DNA of 64,000 nt from Streptomyces albidoflavus (GCF_000719955.1 NZ_JOII01000012.1:91021-155020), one strand, 5' to 3'; counted from the first letter of the stretch, positions 17,018-25,002 are shown. The notes: generated by a model from the letters alone, not told the origin. A program made the numbers and translations.

Positions 17018-17496
17018 GGCGCCGCCGGTTCCGGCCGCTGCACCTCGCGGGGTGGCTCTTCGCCGACATGCTCCTGGTGCTCGCGCTGGTCGCCCTCGGG
17101 GACCGCGGGGACCCGCAGGCGGCCAAGGCCGTGCCCTCGCCCGGGCCCAGCCCCTCCGCCACGGCGACCGAGACCGGCAAGCCCCGGCCGAAGGGACCCC
17201 GCTCGGTCAGCCGCGAACCGGTCACGCTCACCGTCGACGCGGACTACGGTGACCGCGCGGGCCTGGAGAAGAAGCTCCGGGCGGCGACGAAGCGGTACGC
17301 CGGACGGCAGGCGGCCATCGTCCTCACCTTCGGCCGGCACCCCGACCCGGGCGGCGGCCAGGCCTACGCCCGGCGGGTCAACTCCACGCTGACGAAGGCC
17401 CGTCCGGACATGTTCGAGAAGACGACCCGGCGCGATTTCTGGAAGGGCGGTGCCGCCGGACACGCCTCGGTCGAGATCTACTTCTACACCTACTGA
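17014..17496 (+). CDS. MotB/ZorB-like single-TM protein (second gene of operon)
   Basis: 160 residues. A basic N-terminus (MRRRRFRPLH) precedes one TM helix at about 9-29, which contains LFADMLLVLALVALG. The Asp at residue 18 sits where MotB and ZorB carry the proton-binding Asp. A Pro/Ser/Thr linker leads to a small alpha/beta domain starting VTLTVDADYGD, with a strand AAIVLTFGRHPD, a helix YARRVNSTLTKA and a final strand SVEIYFYTY. That resembles a shortened OmpA-like fold. It overlaps the MotA-like gene by 4 nt, as expected for a stator pair. The OmpA assignment is tentative; the TM-Asp feature is directly visible. Confidence 0.72.
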   Translation: MRRRRFRPLHLAGWLFADMLLVLALVALGDRGDPQAAKAVPSPGPSPSATATETGKPRPKGPRSVSREPVTLTVDADYGDRAGLEKKLRAATKRYAGRQAAIVLTFGRHPDPGGGQAYARRVNSTLTKARPDMFEKTTRRDFWKGGAAGHASVEIYFYTY

Positions 17497-17563
17497 ACGC
17501 TCCCGCGCCCCGGCGCCCGCCGGGAGGGCCCCGTCCCCATCCGAGCAGCCACGGAGGTACACC

Positions 17564-18229
17564 GTGCAGATCCTTCCCTTCTACCTGCTGTGCGACGAGT
17601 CCGGCTCGATGACCGGCGATCCCATCGACGCCATCAACCGGGCCCTGCCCGACCTGCACCACGAGATCAGCACCAACCCGACCGTCGCCGACAAGACCCG
17701 GTTCTGCCTGATCGGCTTCTCGGACGACGCCAGCGTCCTCCAGCCGCTCGTCGACCTGAGCGACATCGACGAGGTACCGGCCCTCTCCGCCGGCGGACTG
17801 ACCGACTACGGCACGGCCTTCCGCACCCTGCTGCGCTCCGTCGAGAAGGACGTGGCCGAGCTGAAGGCCCAGGGCCACGAGGTGTACCGGCCGGTCGCCT
17901 TCTTCCTCTCCGACGGCATCCCGACCGACGAGGACTGGCCCACCGCCCACCGCGAACTCCTCAACTCGCGGTACGCGCCGAAGATCATCGCCTTCGGCAT
18001 CGGGGACGCCGAGGCGCAGATCATCGGGCAGGTCGCCAACTTCCGGGCCTTCATCCAGAAGGACAACAGCGTCTCGCCCGCCCAGGCGCTGCGCGAGTTC
18101 GCCTCCAGCCTGACCCGCTCCATCGTCCGCTCCGCCTCCAGCATCTCCAGCGACGGCAGTTCGGACTTCACCCTCGCGGTCGAGGAGAAGGTCCCCGGCT
18201 TCGAAACCGTCACCCTCGACAAGGTCTGA
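17564..18229 (+). CDS. TerY-like vWA domain protein (third gene of operon)
   Basis: 221 residues from GTG, with GGAGG 6 nt upstream. It is a single von Willebrand A domain with a complete metal site: DESGS (Asp11, Ser13, Ser15), Thr80 in SAGGLTDYGTAF, and Asp117 in FFLSDGIPTDED. The opening ILPFYLLCDESGSM and this domain length match TerY of Ter-associated systems. vWA domains bind protein partners through a bound metal ion. It is followed after 1 nt by the PP2C gene, forming the known TerY-phosphatase-kinase triad. Location is probably cytoplasmic. Confidence 0.9.
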   Translation: MQILPFYLLCDESGSMTGDPIDAINRALPDLHHEISTNPTVADKTRFCLIGFSDDASVLQPLVDLSDIDEVPALSAGGLTDYGTAFRTLLRSVEKDVAELKAQGHEVYRPVAFFLSDGIPTDEDWPTAHRELLNSRYAPKIIAFGIGDAEAQIIGQVANFRAFIQKDNSVSPAQALREFASSLTRSIVRSASSISSDGSSDFTLAVEEKVPGFETVTLDKV

Positions 18230-18230
18230 G

Positions 18231-19475
18231 ATGCCCGAGCCCACCGCGTACGAGCCCGAGGAAGCCGACGGCCTGGACGCCACGTTCCGTCAGAACGAGG
18301 CGATCCTGCGGGAGAGCGGCCCCGCCGTCCCGGCGGGCGAGGCCGCCGCCCCCTCGGTACCGGCCCAGGGAAGCCCCTGGCGTCCGGTCCACCCCGGCGA
18401 GGCCCCGCCGGCCCCGGCGTACGCCCCCGCCCCGGCGTACGCGCCCCCGCGCCAGGACCCGGCGGGCCCGCTGCCGGAGGAGGCCGGGCCTCCCCGGCCG
18501 CCCGCGCCGGAACCCGGACCCCCGGCGGCCTCCGCTCCCACCCCGGAGCCCGAAGCCGGGCCCGCCCTGCCCGAGTTGGGCGAACCCTGGCACGGCGGCC
18601 CCAAGCCGCCCCTGTACCGGCCCGTCCCGCAGGCGGCCCCCGCCGTGCCGAGCGCCGGGATCGAGGGTGCCCTGGTCCCCGACATCGTGGTGGACGGGGC
18701 GGAGCACGGGGCGCTCACCGTCCGGGCCGCCTCGGTGCGCGGCGACTCGCACCGCTACCAGGCCGAGCCGCGCCAGGACTCCGTCTGCGTGGCCAGGATC
18801 GGCTCGGGGGAGTCGGAACTGCTGGTGCTGGGGGTGGCCGACGGGGTCGGCTCCGCACCGCTCTCGCACGTCGGGTCGCAGAAGGCGTGCGCCCTCGCGG
18901 CGGGCGCCCTGGACCGGGTGGCGGGGCCGCTCGCGGCGGCCGTCGCCGAGAGCGACCTCCCCGGGTTCACGGCCCTGGCGCGCCAGGCCACCGCCGAGGT
19001 GGCGACGCTGCTGCGGCACGAGGCCGAGCGGTACGGGCGCCGGCCCTCGGAGTTCGCCACCACGCTCCGCCTGCTCGTCGTCCCGCTCGACCCGGAGGTG
19101 CGTGTCCGGGGCCTGCTCACCCTCGGCGACGGCGGCACCGCGCTGCTGCGCGAGGGCCGGTGGGACACGGCCCTCGGCGCCACGGAGGAGGGGGACGGCG
19201 CCGTCATCGACACCCGCACCCCGGCCCTGCCCACCACCCGCGAGCCGGTCGCCACCCTGATCAGCACCCGCCCCGGCGACGTCCTGGTGGTCTGCACCGA
19301 CGGCCTCTCCACCCCGCTCGCCGGCGACCAGGACACGGCACGCTTCCTGGCGCGCGCCTGGTCCCCGGAGCGCGTGCCCGGACCGGCGGACTTCCTCTGG
19401 CAGCTCCAGTACCGGGTGAAGTCCTACGACGACGACCGCAGCGCCGTCGTCCTGTGGGAAGGCCCCGCCCGATGA
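18231..19475 (+). CDS. PP2C-type Ser/Thr protein phosphatase (fourth gene of operon)
   Basis: 414 residues. Residues 1-140 are a Pro/Ala/Glu-rich disordered linker with YAPAPAYAPP-type repeats. The PP2C domain follows: GDSHRYQAEPRQDSV holds the first metal Asp, VLGVADGVGSAP the second (about 204), and VLVVCTDGLSTPL and the final SYDDDRSAVVLW the C-terminal metal Asp positions. It would remove phosphate from Ser/Thr, probably reversing the adjacent kinase. The stop overlaps the kinase start by 4 nt. Known triads combine vWA, PP2C and kinase as here. Confidence 0.9.
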   Translation: MPEPTAYEPEEADGLDATFRQNEAILRESGPAVPAGEAAAPSVPAQGSPWRPVHPGEAPPAPAYAPAPAYAPPRQDPAGPLPEEAGPPRPPAPEPGPPAASAPTPEPEAGPALPELGEPWHGGPKPPLYRPVPQAAPAVPSAGIEGALVPDIVVDGAEHGALTVRAASVRGDSHRYQAEPRQDSVCVARIGSGESELLVLGVADGVGSAPLSHVGSQKACALAAGALDRVAGPLAAAVAESDLPGFTALARQATAEVATLLRHEAERYGRRPSEFATTLRLLVVPLDPEVRVRGLLTLGDGGTALLREGRWDTALGATEEGDGAVIDTRTPALPTTREPVATLISTRPGDVLVVCTDGLSTPLAGDQDTARFLARAWSPERVPGPADFLWQLQYRVKSYDDDRSAVVLWEGPAR

Positions 19476-20428
19476 CCGTGCACGACGGGGAGGACCTCGC
19501 CCTCCACCAGGTGAAGCGGTTCGCCCGGGTCGGCGACGGCGGGCAGGGCGAGGTCTTCGAGGCGGGCGGCCCCGGGCGCCTGCTCTACAAGGAGTACCGG
19601 GAGCCCCACAAGGTGCGCGGGGACGCCCTCACGCACCTGGTCCGGGTCCGCCAGGAGATGGCCCCGGCCGAACGGGACCGGCTCGACCGGCAGGCCGCGT
19701 GGCCGCTCTGCCGGGTGACCGACGGCGGGCGCGTCACCGGGTTCCTCATGCACCGGGCGCCGGAGGCGATGACCTGGACGACGTCGAAGGGCGACGGCAA
19801 GCTCATCGAGCTGTCGTACCTGCTCAGGGAGGCCAAGGCCGCCTGGAGCGCCGTGCCGCAGCCGGTCCCGGCCCAGCGCCTCGACCTGGTGGTCCAGGTC
19901 GTTTCCCTCCTGGAGTGGCTGCACGGGCTGGGGCTGGTGGTGGGCGACCTCTCGCACGCCAACGTCCTGTGGAGCCTCGCCCCCGAGCCCGCCGTCCACC
20001 TCCTGGACTGCGACGGCATCCGCGCCGGCGGCCAGGACCCGGTCCTCGACCAGGCCGACACCCCCGACTGGCACGACCCGCTGGCCCCCGCCGGACTCCC
20101 CGCCTCCGTCGACAGCGACCGCTACAAGGCGGCCCTGATGATCGGCCGCATCCTCTGCCGCGACCCGCTCATCCGCCCCGGCGAGCCCCTGACCCTCGTG
20201 CCCGGAACCCTGGACGACCGCCGCGCCGGCCAGCTCGCCCCCCTGTGGCGCCAGGCGGCCGGAGCGGCCGGCTCCCGCCCGGACCTGGGCCGCTGGCGCA
20301 CCGCCCTCAGCGGCCGGGGCACCATCCCCCTGCGCCGGGGCGTCCCCCGCCCCGCCCCGTCCGGCGCCGACCCGGCCGTCTTCCAGCAACGCGGCCCCCG
20401 CGGCACCATCCCGCTCCGCGGCGACTGA
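19472..20428 (+). CDS. Atypical protein kinase of the TerY-P type (fifth gene of operon)
   Basis: 318 residues. The kinase core is visible: glycine loop VGDGGQGEVFEA (about 20-31), Lys40 in LLYKEY, the catalytic loop GDLSHANVLW (Asp159, Asn164) in place of HRDxKxxN, and DCDG (179-182) replacing DFG. ATP binding and transfer residues are therefore intact although motifs differ from Hanks kinases. After the core the C-terminal tail carries two copies of GTIPLR (283-288 and 311-316), each next to Arg, which look like phospho-Thr sites or docking motifs. It is the last gene of the operon; a hairpin follows. Confidence 0.88.
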   Translation: MTVHDGEDLALHQVKRFARVGDGGQGEVFEAGGPGRLLYKEYREPHKVRGDALTHLVRVRQEMAPAERDRLDRQAAWPLCRVTDGGRVTGFLMHRAPEAMTWTTSKGDGKLIELSYLLREAKAAWSAVPQPVPAQRLDLVVQVVSLLEWLHGLGLVVGDLSHANVLWSLAPEPAVHLLDCDGIRAGGQDPVLDQADTPDWHDPLAPAGLPASVDSDRYKAALMIGRILCRDPLIRPGEPLTLVPGTLDDRRAGQLAPLWRQAAGAAGSRPDLGRWRTALSGRGTIPLRRGVPRPAPSGADPAVFQQRGPRGTIPLRGD

Positions 20429-20446
20429 GGCCCCCGCCACGACACC

Positions 20447-20478
20447 GGCCCGCCCCTCGCGTATGCGGGGAGCGGGCC
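20447..20478. terminator. Terminator hairpin after the operon
   Basis: 14-nt arms with 12 pairs (GGCCCGC paired with GCGGGCC at the base) around GTAT, between the kinase gene and the convergent DUF397 gene. Confidence 0.6.
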
Positions 20479-20494
20479 GAAGCGCGTCACAGGG

Positions 20495-20698
20495 TCAGCT
20501 CGCGACGACACCCTCGACGAACGCGGACAGGGCGGCGGCCGAGAACAGCAGGGCCGGGCCCTGGGGGTGCTTGCTGTCGCGGACGGCGACGGTGGTGGGG
20601 GAGACGATGCCGCATTCGACGCACTGGGCGCCGGTGTCGGAGTACGTGGACTTCCACCAGGTCACGGGGAGGGTGGAGGCGTCGTTGACGTGGCTCAT
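20495..20698 (-). CDS. DUF397 family protein
   Basis: 67 residues. It has classic DUF397 features: WWKSTYSDTGAQCVECG, then VAVRDSKHPQGPALLFS and a C-terminal helix SAAALSAFVEGV. It overlaps the upstream XRE gene by 4 nt (20695-20698), so the two are coupled. DUF397 proteins are small partners of XRE/DUF5753 regulators in Streptomyces developmental and stress loci, where they oppose or modify DNA binding. It is convergent with the TerY-P operon. Confidence 0.92.
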   Translation of the reverse strand: MSHVNDASTLPVTWWKSTYSDTGAQCVECGIVSPTTVAVRDSKHPQGPALLFSAAALSAFVEGVVAS

Positions 20699-21558
20699 AG
20701 CTTCTTCCTTATCTGGGTGATCAGGTCCGCCGACGCGTCCACAGAGGCAGCGGCAGAAGTGAGGCGCTGCCAGGCGTCCCGGTGCGCTGCCACCTTGTCG
20801 CGCTCTTCCACGTACAAAGCGGAGGTCAGGCTTTCGGTGTGGACGACATCGAGGTCCGGGTGGGGGCCGAAGCCGAGCAAGGTGAAGGACCCGAGCTGGC
20901 CGACGTGCAGAGGTGCGTCGGAAGGCAGCACCTGGATGTTGACATTAGGGCGCTTGCCCATGGAGAGAAGGCGCCCCAGTTGCTCACGCATGGCTCCGTC
21001 CGTCTGGGAACTGGAGCGCAAGGCGTGTTCGGCGATGATCGCCCACAGGCTGACCGGGTCCTCACGAGTGAGAACGGCCTGACGAGCGAGGCGGACTTCC
21101 ACCAACGCATCGACGCGGGCTTCCAGAGCTTCGGACATCGCGGTCGCGCGAATGATCTCGCGAGCGTACTCGGCGGTGTGCAGCAGCCCCGGAATGGCAC
21201 CCACCTGCCAGGAAAGGATCGACTCCGCCTCTGACTCCAGGCTGATCAGATCCGCGTGTACGGGGCTGAGCACACCCCGGTACGAGTGCCACCAGCCCCG
21301 CTGTGACGCCTCCTTGGTGAGGGTGACGAGGGCGGAGCGGAGTTCGTCGCTGACCTCGCGGCCGAGGGAGGCGTACAGGTCGAGGAGGGTTTCCACGTCC
21401 TTGGCCTTGGCGGCGCTCTTGGCGGTCTCTATGCGGGAGAGCTTCGAGGTGACGAAGAGGCCGCCCGAGGCCTCAGCGACTTCCTCCAGGGTGAGTTCGC
21501 CGCGCAGGGTGCGGAGCTTGGCGCCAAGTCGCCTGCGACGCACGGTCGGTGCGCTCAC
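20695..21558 (-). CDS. XRE-family regulator with DUF5753 domain
   Basis: 287 residues from GTG. The N-terminal helix-turn-helix (about 10-65) contains LGAKLRTLRGELTLEEVAEA and VTSKLSRIETAKSAAK. The C-terminal DUF5753 domain has AIPGLLHTAEYAREII, IIAEHALR and INIQVL-type strands (seen as VNIQVLPSDAPLHVG). It forms an operon with the DUF397 gene. It is the second such module in the island, and together they bracket the catalase and the TerY-P operon. Its start codon abuts the possible start of the divergent HATPase gene. Confidence 0.93.
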   Translation of the reverse strand: MSAPTVRRRRLGAKLRTLRGELTLEEVAEASGGLFVTSKLSRIETAKSAAKAKDVETLLDLYASLGREVSDELRSALVTLTKEASQRGWWHSYRGVLSPVHADLISLESEAESILSWQVGAIPGLLHTAEYAREIIRATAMSEALEARVDALVEVRLARQAVLTREDPVSLWAIIAEHALRSSSQTDGAMREQLGRLLSMGKRPNVNIQVLPSDAPLHVGQLGSFTLLGFGPHPDLDVVHTESLTSALYVEERDKVAAHRDAWQRLTSAAASVDASADLITQIRKKL

Positions 21559-22071
21559 GTGGTCCCCCTCACTGTGCTCAAGTGCTGCTCGAAAGTCTGC
21601 CGTGAGCTGACATGCCGTGTCACCCGAGCCAGAGGCACATCACCCTCGCTCACTACCGACATCTGCTGCCACCCCGCCGAGGGGCCGCCCCCGATCCTGG
21701 TGCTGGCCGGCGAGCCGCAGTCGGCGCGCGCCGCCCGCCGGTTCGTCGCCGAGTACCTGGCGCACCACGTTCCGGAGGCAGCCGAGGAGCACGTCAACAC
21801 CGTGGTCCTGGTCGCCTGCGAGCTGGCGGGCAACGCCATCCGGTACGGCACCGAGCCGGGGGACTTCTTCCGCGTCGTCATCGGGGCCGACGACCGGCGT
21901 ACCCGCGTCGAGGTGCACGACCCGGTACGCCGCCGGCCGCGCAGGCGTCCCCGGTCCGAGGCGCGGAGCCGGGGCCGTGGGCTACTGGTGCTCGACGCGT
22001 TGTGCGAGGGGAGGTGGGGCGTGGAGGACATCCCGCTGGGGAAAGCCGTGTGGGCCGAGATTCCTCGCTGA
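21559..22071 (+). CDS. ATP-binding (HATPase_c, RsbW/anti-sigma type) protein
   Basis: Up to 170 residues. The conserved part begins VLAGEPQSARAARRFVAEYL. It has the N-box VNTVVLVACELAGNAIRYG, a core strand VEVHDP, and the G-box-like RGRGLLVLDALCEGRWGVE near the C-terminus. These single-domain GHKL proteins act as anti-sigma kinases or related switches and commonly sit beside XRE/DUF397 pairs in Streptomyces. The start is doubtful: GTG 21559 lies back to back with the XRE start (CACGTG), while GTG 21700 (GAGGGG upstream) would give 123 residues and fits the domain better. Confidence 0.82.
   Translation: MVPLTVLKCCSKVCRELTCRVTRARGTSPSLTTDICCHPAEGPPPILVLAGEPQSARAARRFVAEYLAHHVPEAAEEHVNTVVLVACELAGNAIRYGTEPGDFFRVVIGADDRRTRVEVHDPVRRRPRRRPRSEARSRGRGLLVLDALCEGRWGVEDIPLGKAVWAEIPR
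21608..21622. promoter_or_regulatory. Inverted repeat TGACA-N5-TGTCA upstream of the XRE gene
   Basis: A perfect 5-bp-arm inverted repeat about 50 bp upstream of the XRE start. If the HATPase gene starts at 21700, this lies in a true divergent intergenic region and may be an autoregulatory operator. Confidence 0.3.
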
Positions 22072-22080
22072 TCGCCTGCC

Positions 22081-23613
22081 CTACGGCGCCGCGTCCCCCC
22101 GCTCCCGCTCCTGCCCCAGCACCTCGTCCAGGTCCTTCAGCCGTTCCATGCCCCGGGCGGCCTGGGCGGTGCGCGGGTTGTGGACGAGGCGTTCGTGGTG
22201 GCGGTGGACGAAGCTCCAGTAGCCGGCGGTGTAGGGGCAGGCCCGGTCGCCGGTGCGGTGGTCGGGGCGGTAGGCGCACGGGGAGCAGTAGTCGCTCATG
22301 CGGTTCAGGTAGGCGCCCCCGGAGGCGTAGGGCTTGGTGGTCATGCGGCCGCCGTCGGCGTACTGGGACATGCCGAGGACGTTGGGGAGCATCACCCAGT
22401 CGTAGCCGTCGACGAAGCAGCGGTGGAACCAGTCGGTGAGGGCGGCGGGGTCCCAGCCGCGCTGGAGGGCGTAGTTGCCGAGGACCATCAGGCGGGGGAT
22501 GTGGTGGGTCCAGCCGGTGTCGCGGAGCTGGGCGAGGACGGTGGAGAGGCAGTGGGCGGTGACCGCGTCGGCGTCCAGGTCGGACCACCAGTCGGGGAGC
22601 GGGGCGTGGTGGCCCAGCGCGTTGGTGGTGCGGTACTCCTCGCCGAAGTGCCAGTAGAGGTGCCAGATGTACTCGCGCCAGCCGGCGATCTGGCGGACGA
22701 ACCCCTCGACGCTGTTGAGCGGTGCCTCCCCGGCCCGCCAGGCGGCCTCGGCCCGCTCGACGCACTCGGCGGGGTCGAGCAGGCCGAGGTTGAGGGAGGA
22801 GGAGAGGAGGCTGTGGCTCATCACCGGGTCGGCGGTGAGCATGGCGTCCTCGTACGGGCCGAAGGTGGCGAGGCGGTCGGAGACGAAGCGGCGCAGGGCG
22901 TTCAGGGCCTCGCGGCGGGTGGCGGGGAAGCGGCGGGGGCCGTCGCGGCCGACGAAGGTGACCTCGCCGGAGCGTTCCCAGCGGTCGAGGTCGTGGCGCA
23001 CCTCCTCGTCGATGGCGTCCTCGCGGGGGCGGTAGGGGGCGGGGACGTCCAGGGCCCCGGCGTCGCGGGGCGGGGGTTCGCGGTTGTCGTGGTCGAGGTT
23101 CCAGCGGCCCGAGGCGGGGCGGTCGCCCTCCATGAGGAGGTCGTGGGCGGCGCGGGTGCGGCGGTAGAAGTCCTCCTGGCGCAGCGCGCGCCCGCCCCGG
23201 CCCTCCGCCCAGTCGGCGAACTCCTGGTGGCCGACGAGGAAGCCCCGCGCGGGCAGCACCGTGACCTGGGGGAGGGCGTCGACCAGGGCGAGGGCGGCGC
23301 GGGAGGTGGGATGGTGGACGGTGACGGGGCGCTCCCCGGCCGCCTTCCGCAGGCCCTCACGGTACGTCCCGGCCTTCACGTACGTGACGCGGTCGCCCAG
23401 CTCGGCGGCGCGGTGGCGCATCGCGGAGAGGACGAGGTGGGCCTTGGCGCGGTGGAAGCGGCGGCGCCGGAACACCGCGCGGGACTCGATCATCATCAGC
23501 GGGGTGTCCCGGTGCGGCCCGTCCTCGCCGGGGGTGAGGAAGTGCGGGCCGAGCTGGTCGCCGAAGAGCCAGTGGACGGCCCCCGTCCCCTTGCCGCCGG
23601 ATCGCTGCCCCAT
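22081..23613 (-). CDS. Fe-S bacterial cryptochrome/photolyase (PhrB-like, (6-4) type)
   Basis: 510 residues. The N-terminal Rossmann domain opens with VHWLFGDQLGPHF, typical of deoxyribodipyrimidine photolyase-related proteins. The C-terminal FAD domain has NSVEGFVRQIAGWREYIWHL, MVLGNYALQRGW and KPYASGGAYLNRMSDYC. Three Cys in MSDYCSPC and GDRACPYTAGYW, plus Cys in WFHRCFVDGYDWVML, match the four [4Fe-4S] ligands of the FeS-BCP clade, whose studied members repair UV (6-4) photoproducts with blue light. It occurs singly, with its own upstream inverted repeat. Confidence 0.92.
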   Translation of the reverse strand: MGQRSGGKGTGAVHWLFGDQLGPHFLTPGEDGPHRDTPLMMIESRAVFRRRRFHRAKAHLVLSAMRHRAAELGDRVTYVKAGTYREGLRKAAGERPVTVHHPTSRAALALVDALPQVTVLPARGFLVGHQEFADWAEGRGGRALRQEDFYRRTRAAHDLLMEGDRPASGRWNLDHDNREPPPRDAGALDVPAPYRPREDAIDEEVRHDLDRWERSGEVTFVGRDGPRRFPATRREALNALRRFVSDRLATFGPYEDAMLTADPVMSHSLLSSSLNLGLLDPAECVERAEAAWRAGEAPLNSVEGFVRQIAGWREYIWHLYWHFGEEYRTTNALGHHAPLPDWWSDLDADAVTAHCLSTVLAQLRDTGWTHHIPRLMVLGNYALQRGWDPAALTDWFHRCFVDGYDWVMLPNVLGMSQYADGGRMTTKPYASGGAYLNRMSDYCSPCAYRPDHRTGDRACPYTAGYWSFVHRHHERLVHNPRTAQAARGMERLKDLDEVLGQERERGDAAP

Positions 23614-23638
23614 CGTGCGCGCCCCTTCGTCTGGCCCT

Positions 23639-23659
23639 GCGGTGTCCGGACGACACCGC
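23639..23659. promoter_or_regulatory. 8-bp inverted repeat upstream of the photolyase gene
   Basis: GCGGTGTC and GACACCGC are separated by CGGAC, 26 nt before the photolyase start. Position suits an operator or a leader hairpin. There is no further evidence. Confidence 0.35.
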
Positions 23660-23733
23660 GCCCCCAGCTTCAGGCGCCGGGGGCGCGGCGGATGCGCGGG
23701 GGAGCCGTACGGGTGAGGGGTACGGCCCGGGGC

Positions 23734-25002
23734 TCACTCCGTGACGGTGACCTTCTCGTCGTTGCGGAGCTGCTGCATGAGCTGGTCCTTCTTGGCCTTG
23801 TCCCAGACGAGGTTGCCGCCGTTGGAGCCGGAGATCGGCATGTTCATCGAGGTGCCCTCGCCGCCGGTCAGGCCCTTCATCGCCCAGAACATGCTGGCCA
23901 GGTCGAACAGGCCCATGTCCTTGTCGACGATGAGGGTGTCCAGGCCCGCGCCGAGCGTCGGGTAGAGCCGGAACGGGTTCAGCACGGTGGACGGGGTGGC
24001 CGCCTGGTTGGCCAGGGTCGCCAGGAACTTCTGCTGGTTCTTGGTGCGGTCCAGGTCGCTGCCGGCGAAGGCGTACCGGGTACGGACGAAGGCGAGCGCC
24101 TGCTCGCCGTCGAGGGTCTGCTTGCCCGCCTGGAAGTCGGCGCCGGACTTCTTGTCCTTGAACGCCTTCGGGATGTCCATCTCGACGCCGCCGAGCGCGT
24201 CCACGATGTTGGCGAAGCCGCCGAAGCCGATCTCCGCGTAGTGGTCGATGCGCAGGCCGGTGTTGTACTCCACGGTGCGGACCAGCAGCTCGGGGCCGTC
24301 CTCGGCGTAGGCGGCGTTGAGCTTGACGCGGCGGCCCTGCGCCGGGAAGAGCTTGCCGGACTCGGAGCCCTTGAACGACGGGATCTCGACCTCGGAGTCA
24401 CGCGGCAGCGAGACCATCGTGTTCCCGTTGGACCCGACGTGCAGGATCATCATCGAGTCGGTGCGCTTGCCCTCGGCGGAGCCGGTGTGCAGGCGCTTCT
24501 TGTCGTCGTCGGTCATGCCGTCGCGGCTGTCGGAGCCGACGATGAGGTAGTTGGTCCCCTCGCCCTCCTCGGGCCGCTCGATGACCTTGGCGAGGTCGAC
24601 CTCACCGCGCAGCTTGGAGCTGGCCCACATGTACGTGCCGACGCTGACCACCAGGGCCGCGACGAGGAAGGTGATGAGGCCCACCTTGACGCGCCGGCCC
24701 CAGTTCGGCGCCGGGCGCCGTCCGCCGGGGCCGCCGGGGCCGTCCTGGTAACCGCCGCCACCCCGGCCGCCGCCACCGCCGCCGTACACCTGTCCGGTGT
24801 TGTAGCCGTCGTCGTAGTCGTCCCGGCCACCCGGACGGCCGTACTGGGGCTGCGGCGGAACCGTGGTGCGCGGGGGCGCCGCCGGGGGCGGTGCCTGGCG
24901 GCGGCGCACGTGCGGCATGGCGCGGGCACTCTCGGGTCGGGCGGAGCCGCTGCCCCGCCCGTATCTGGGCTGCTCGTCGCGCCCGGCGGGCCAGTCATTC
25001 AT
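23734..25002 (-). CDS. LCP (LytR-CpsA-Psr) family glycopolymer ligase 1
   Basis: 422 residues from ATG 25002 (a TTG at 25053 would add 17). The N-terminal 100 residues are cytoplasmic, disordered, rich in Gly, Tyr and Arg. One TM follows at about 106-126 (VGLITFLVAALVVSVGTYMW). The extracytoplasmic LCP domain has NYLIVGSDSRDGM, DSMMILHVG, MVSLPRDSEVEIP, RVKLNAAYAEDGPELLVRTV and EQALAFVRTRYAFAGSDLDR. LCP enzymes attach teichoic-acid or other polymers from undecaprenyl carriers to peptidoglycan. No LytR_C domain is seen. It is the first of five LCP genes in 9 kb. Confidence 0.94.
   Translation of the reverse strand: MNDWPAGRDEQPRYGRGSGSARPESARAMPHVRRRQAPPPAAPPRTTVPPQPQYGRPGGRDDYDDGYNTGQVYGGGGGGRGGGGYQDGPGGPGGRRPAPNWGRRVKVGLITFLVAALVVSVGTYMWASSKLRGEVDLAKVIERPEEGEGTNYLIVGSDSRDGMTDDDKKRLHTGSAEGKRTDSMMILHVGSNGNTMVSLPRDSEVEIPSFKGSESGKLFPAQGRRVKLNAAYAEDGPELLVRTVEYNTGLRIDHYAEIGFGGFANIVDALGGVEMDIPKAFKDKKSGADFQAGKQTLDGEQALAFVRTRYAFAGSDLDRTKNQQKFLATLANQAATPSTVLNPFRLYPTLGAGLDTLIVDKDMGLFDLASMFWAMKGLTGGEGTSMNMPISGSNGGNLVWDKAKKDQLMQQLRNDEKVTVTE

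Noticed and set aside
15785..17496. True flagellar MotAB or ExbBD-TonB system
   Set aside because: Streptomyces lacks flagella and an outer membrane; the long tail and the signalling partners point to a Zorya-like or new role.
15785..20428. A type VI secretion control module (kinase/phosphatase/FHA)
   Set aside because: No FHA protein, sheath, baseplate or ClpV genes are present; vWA plus Ter neighbour fits TerY-P better.
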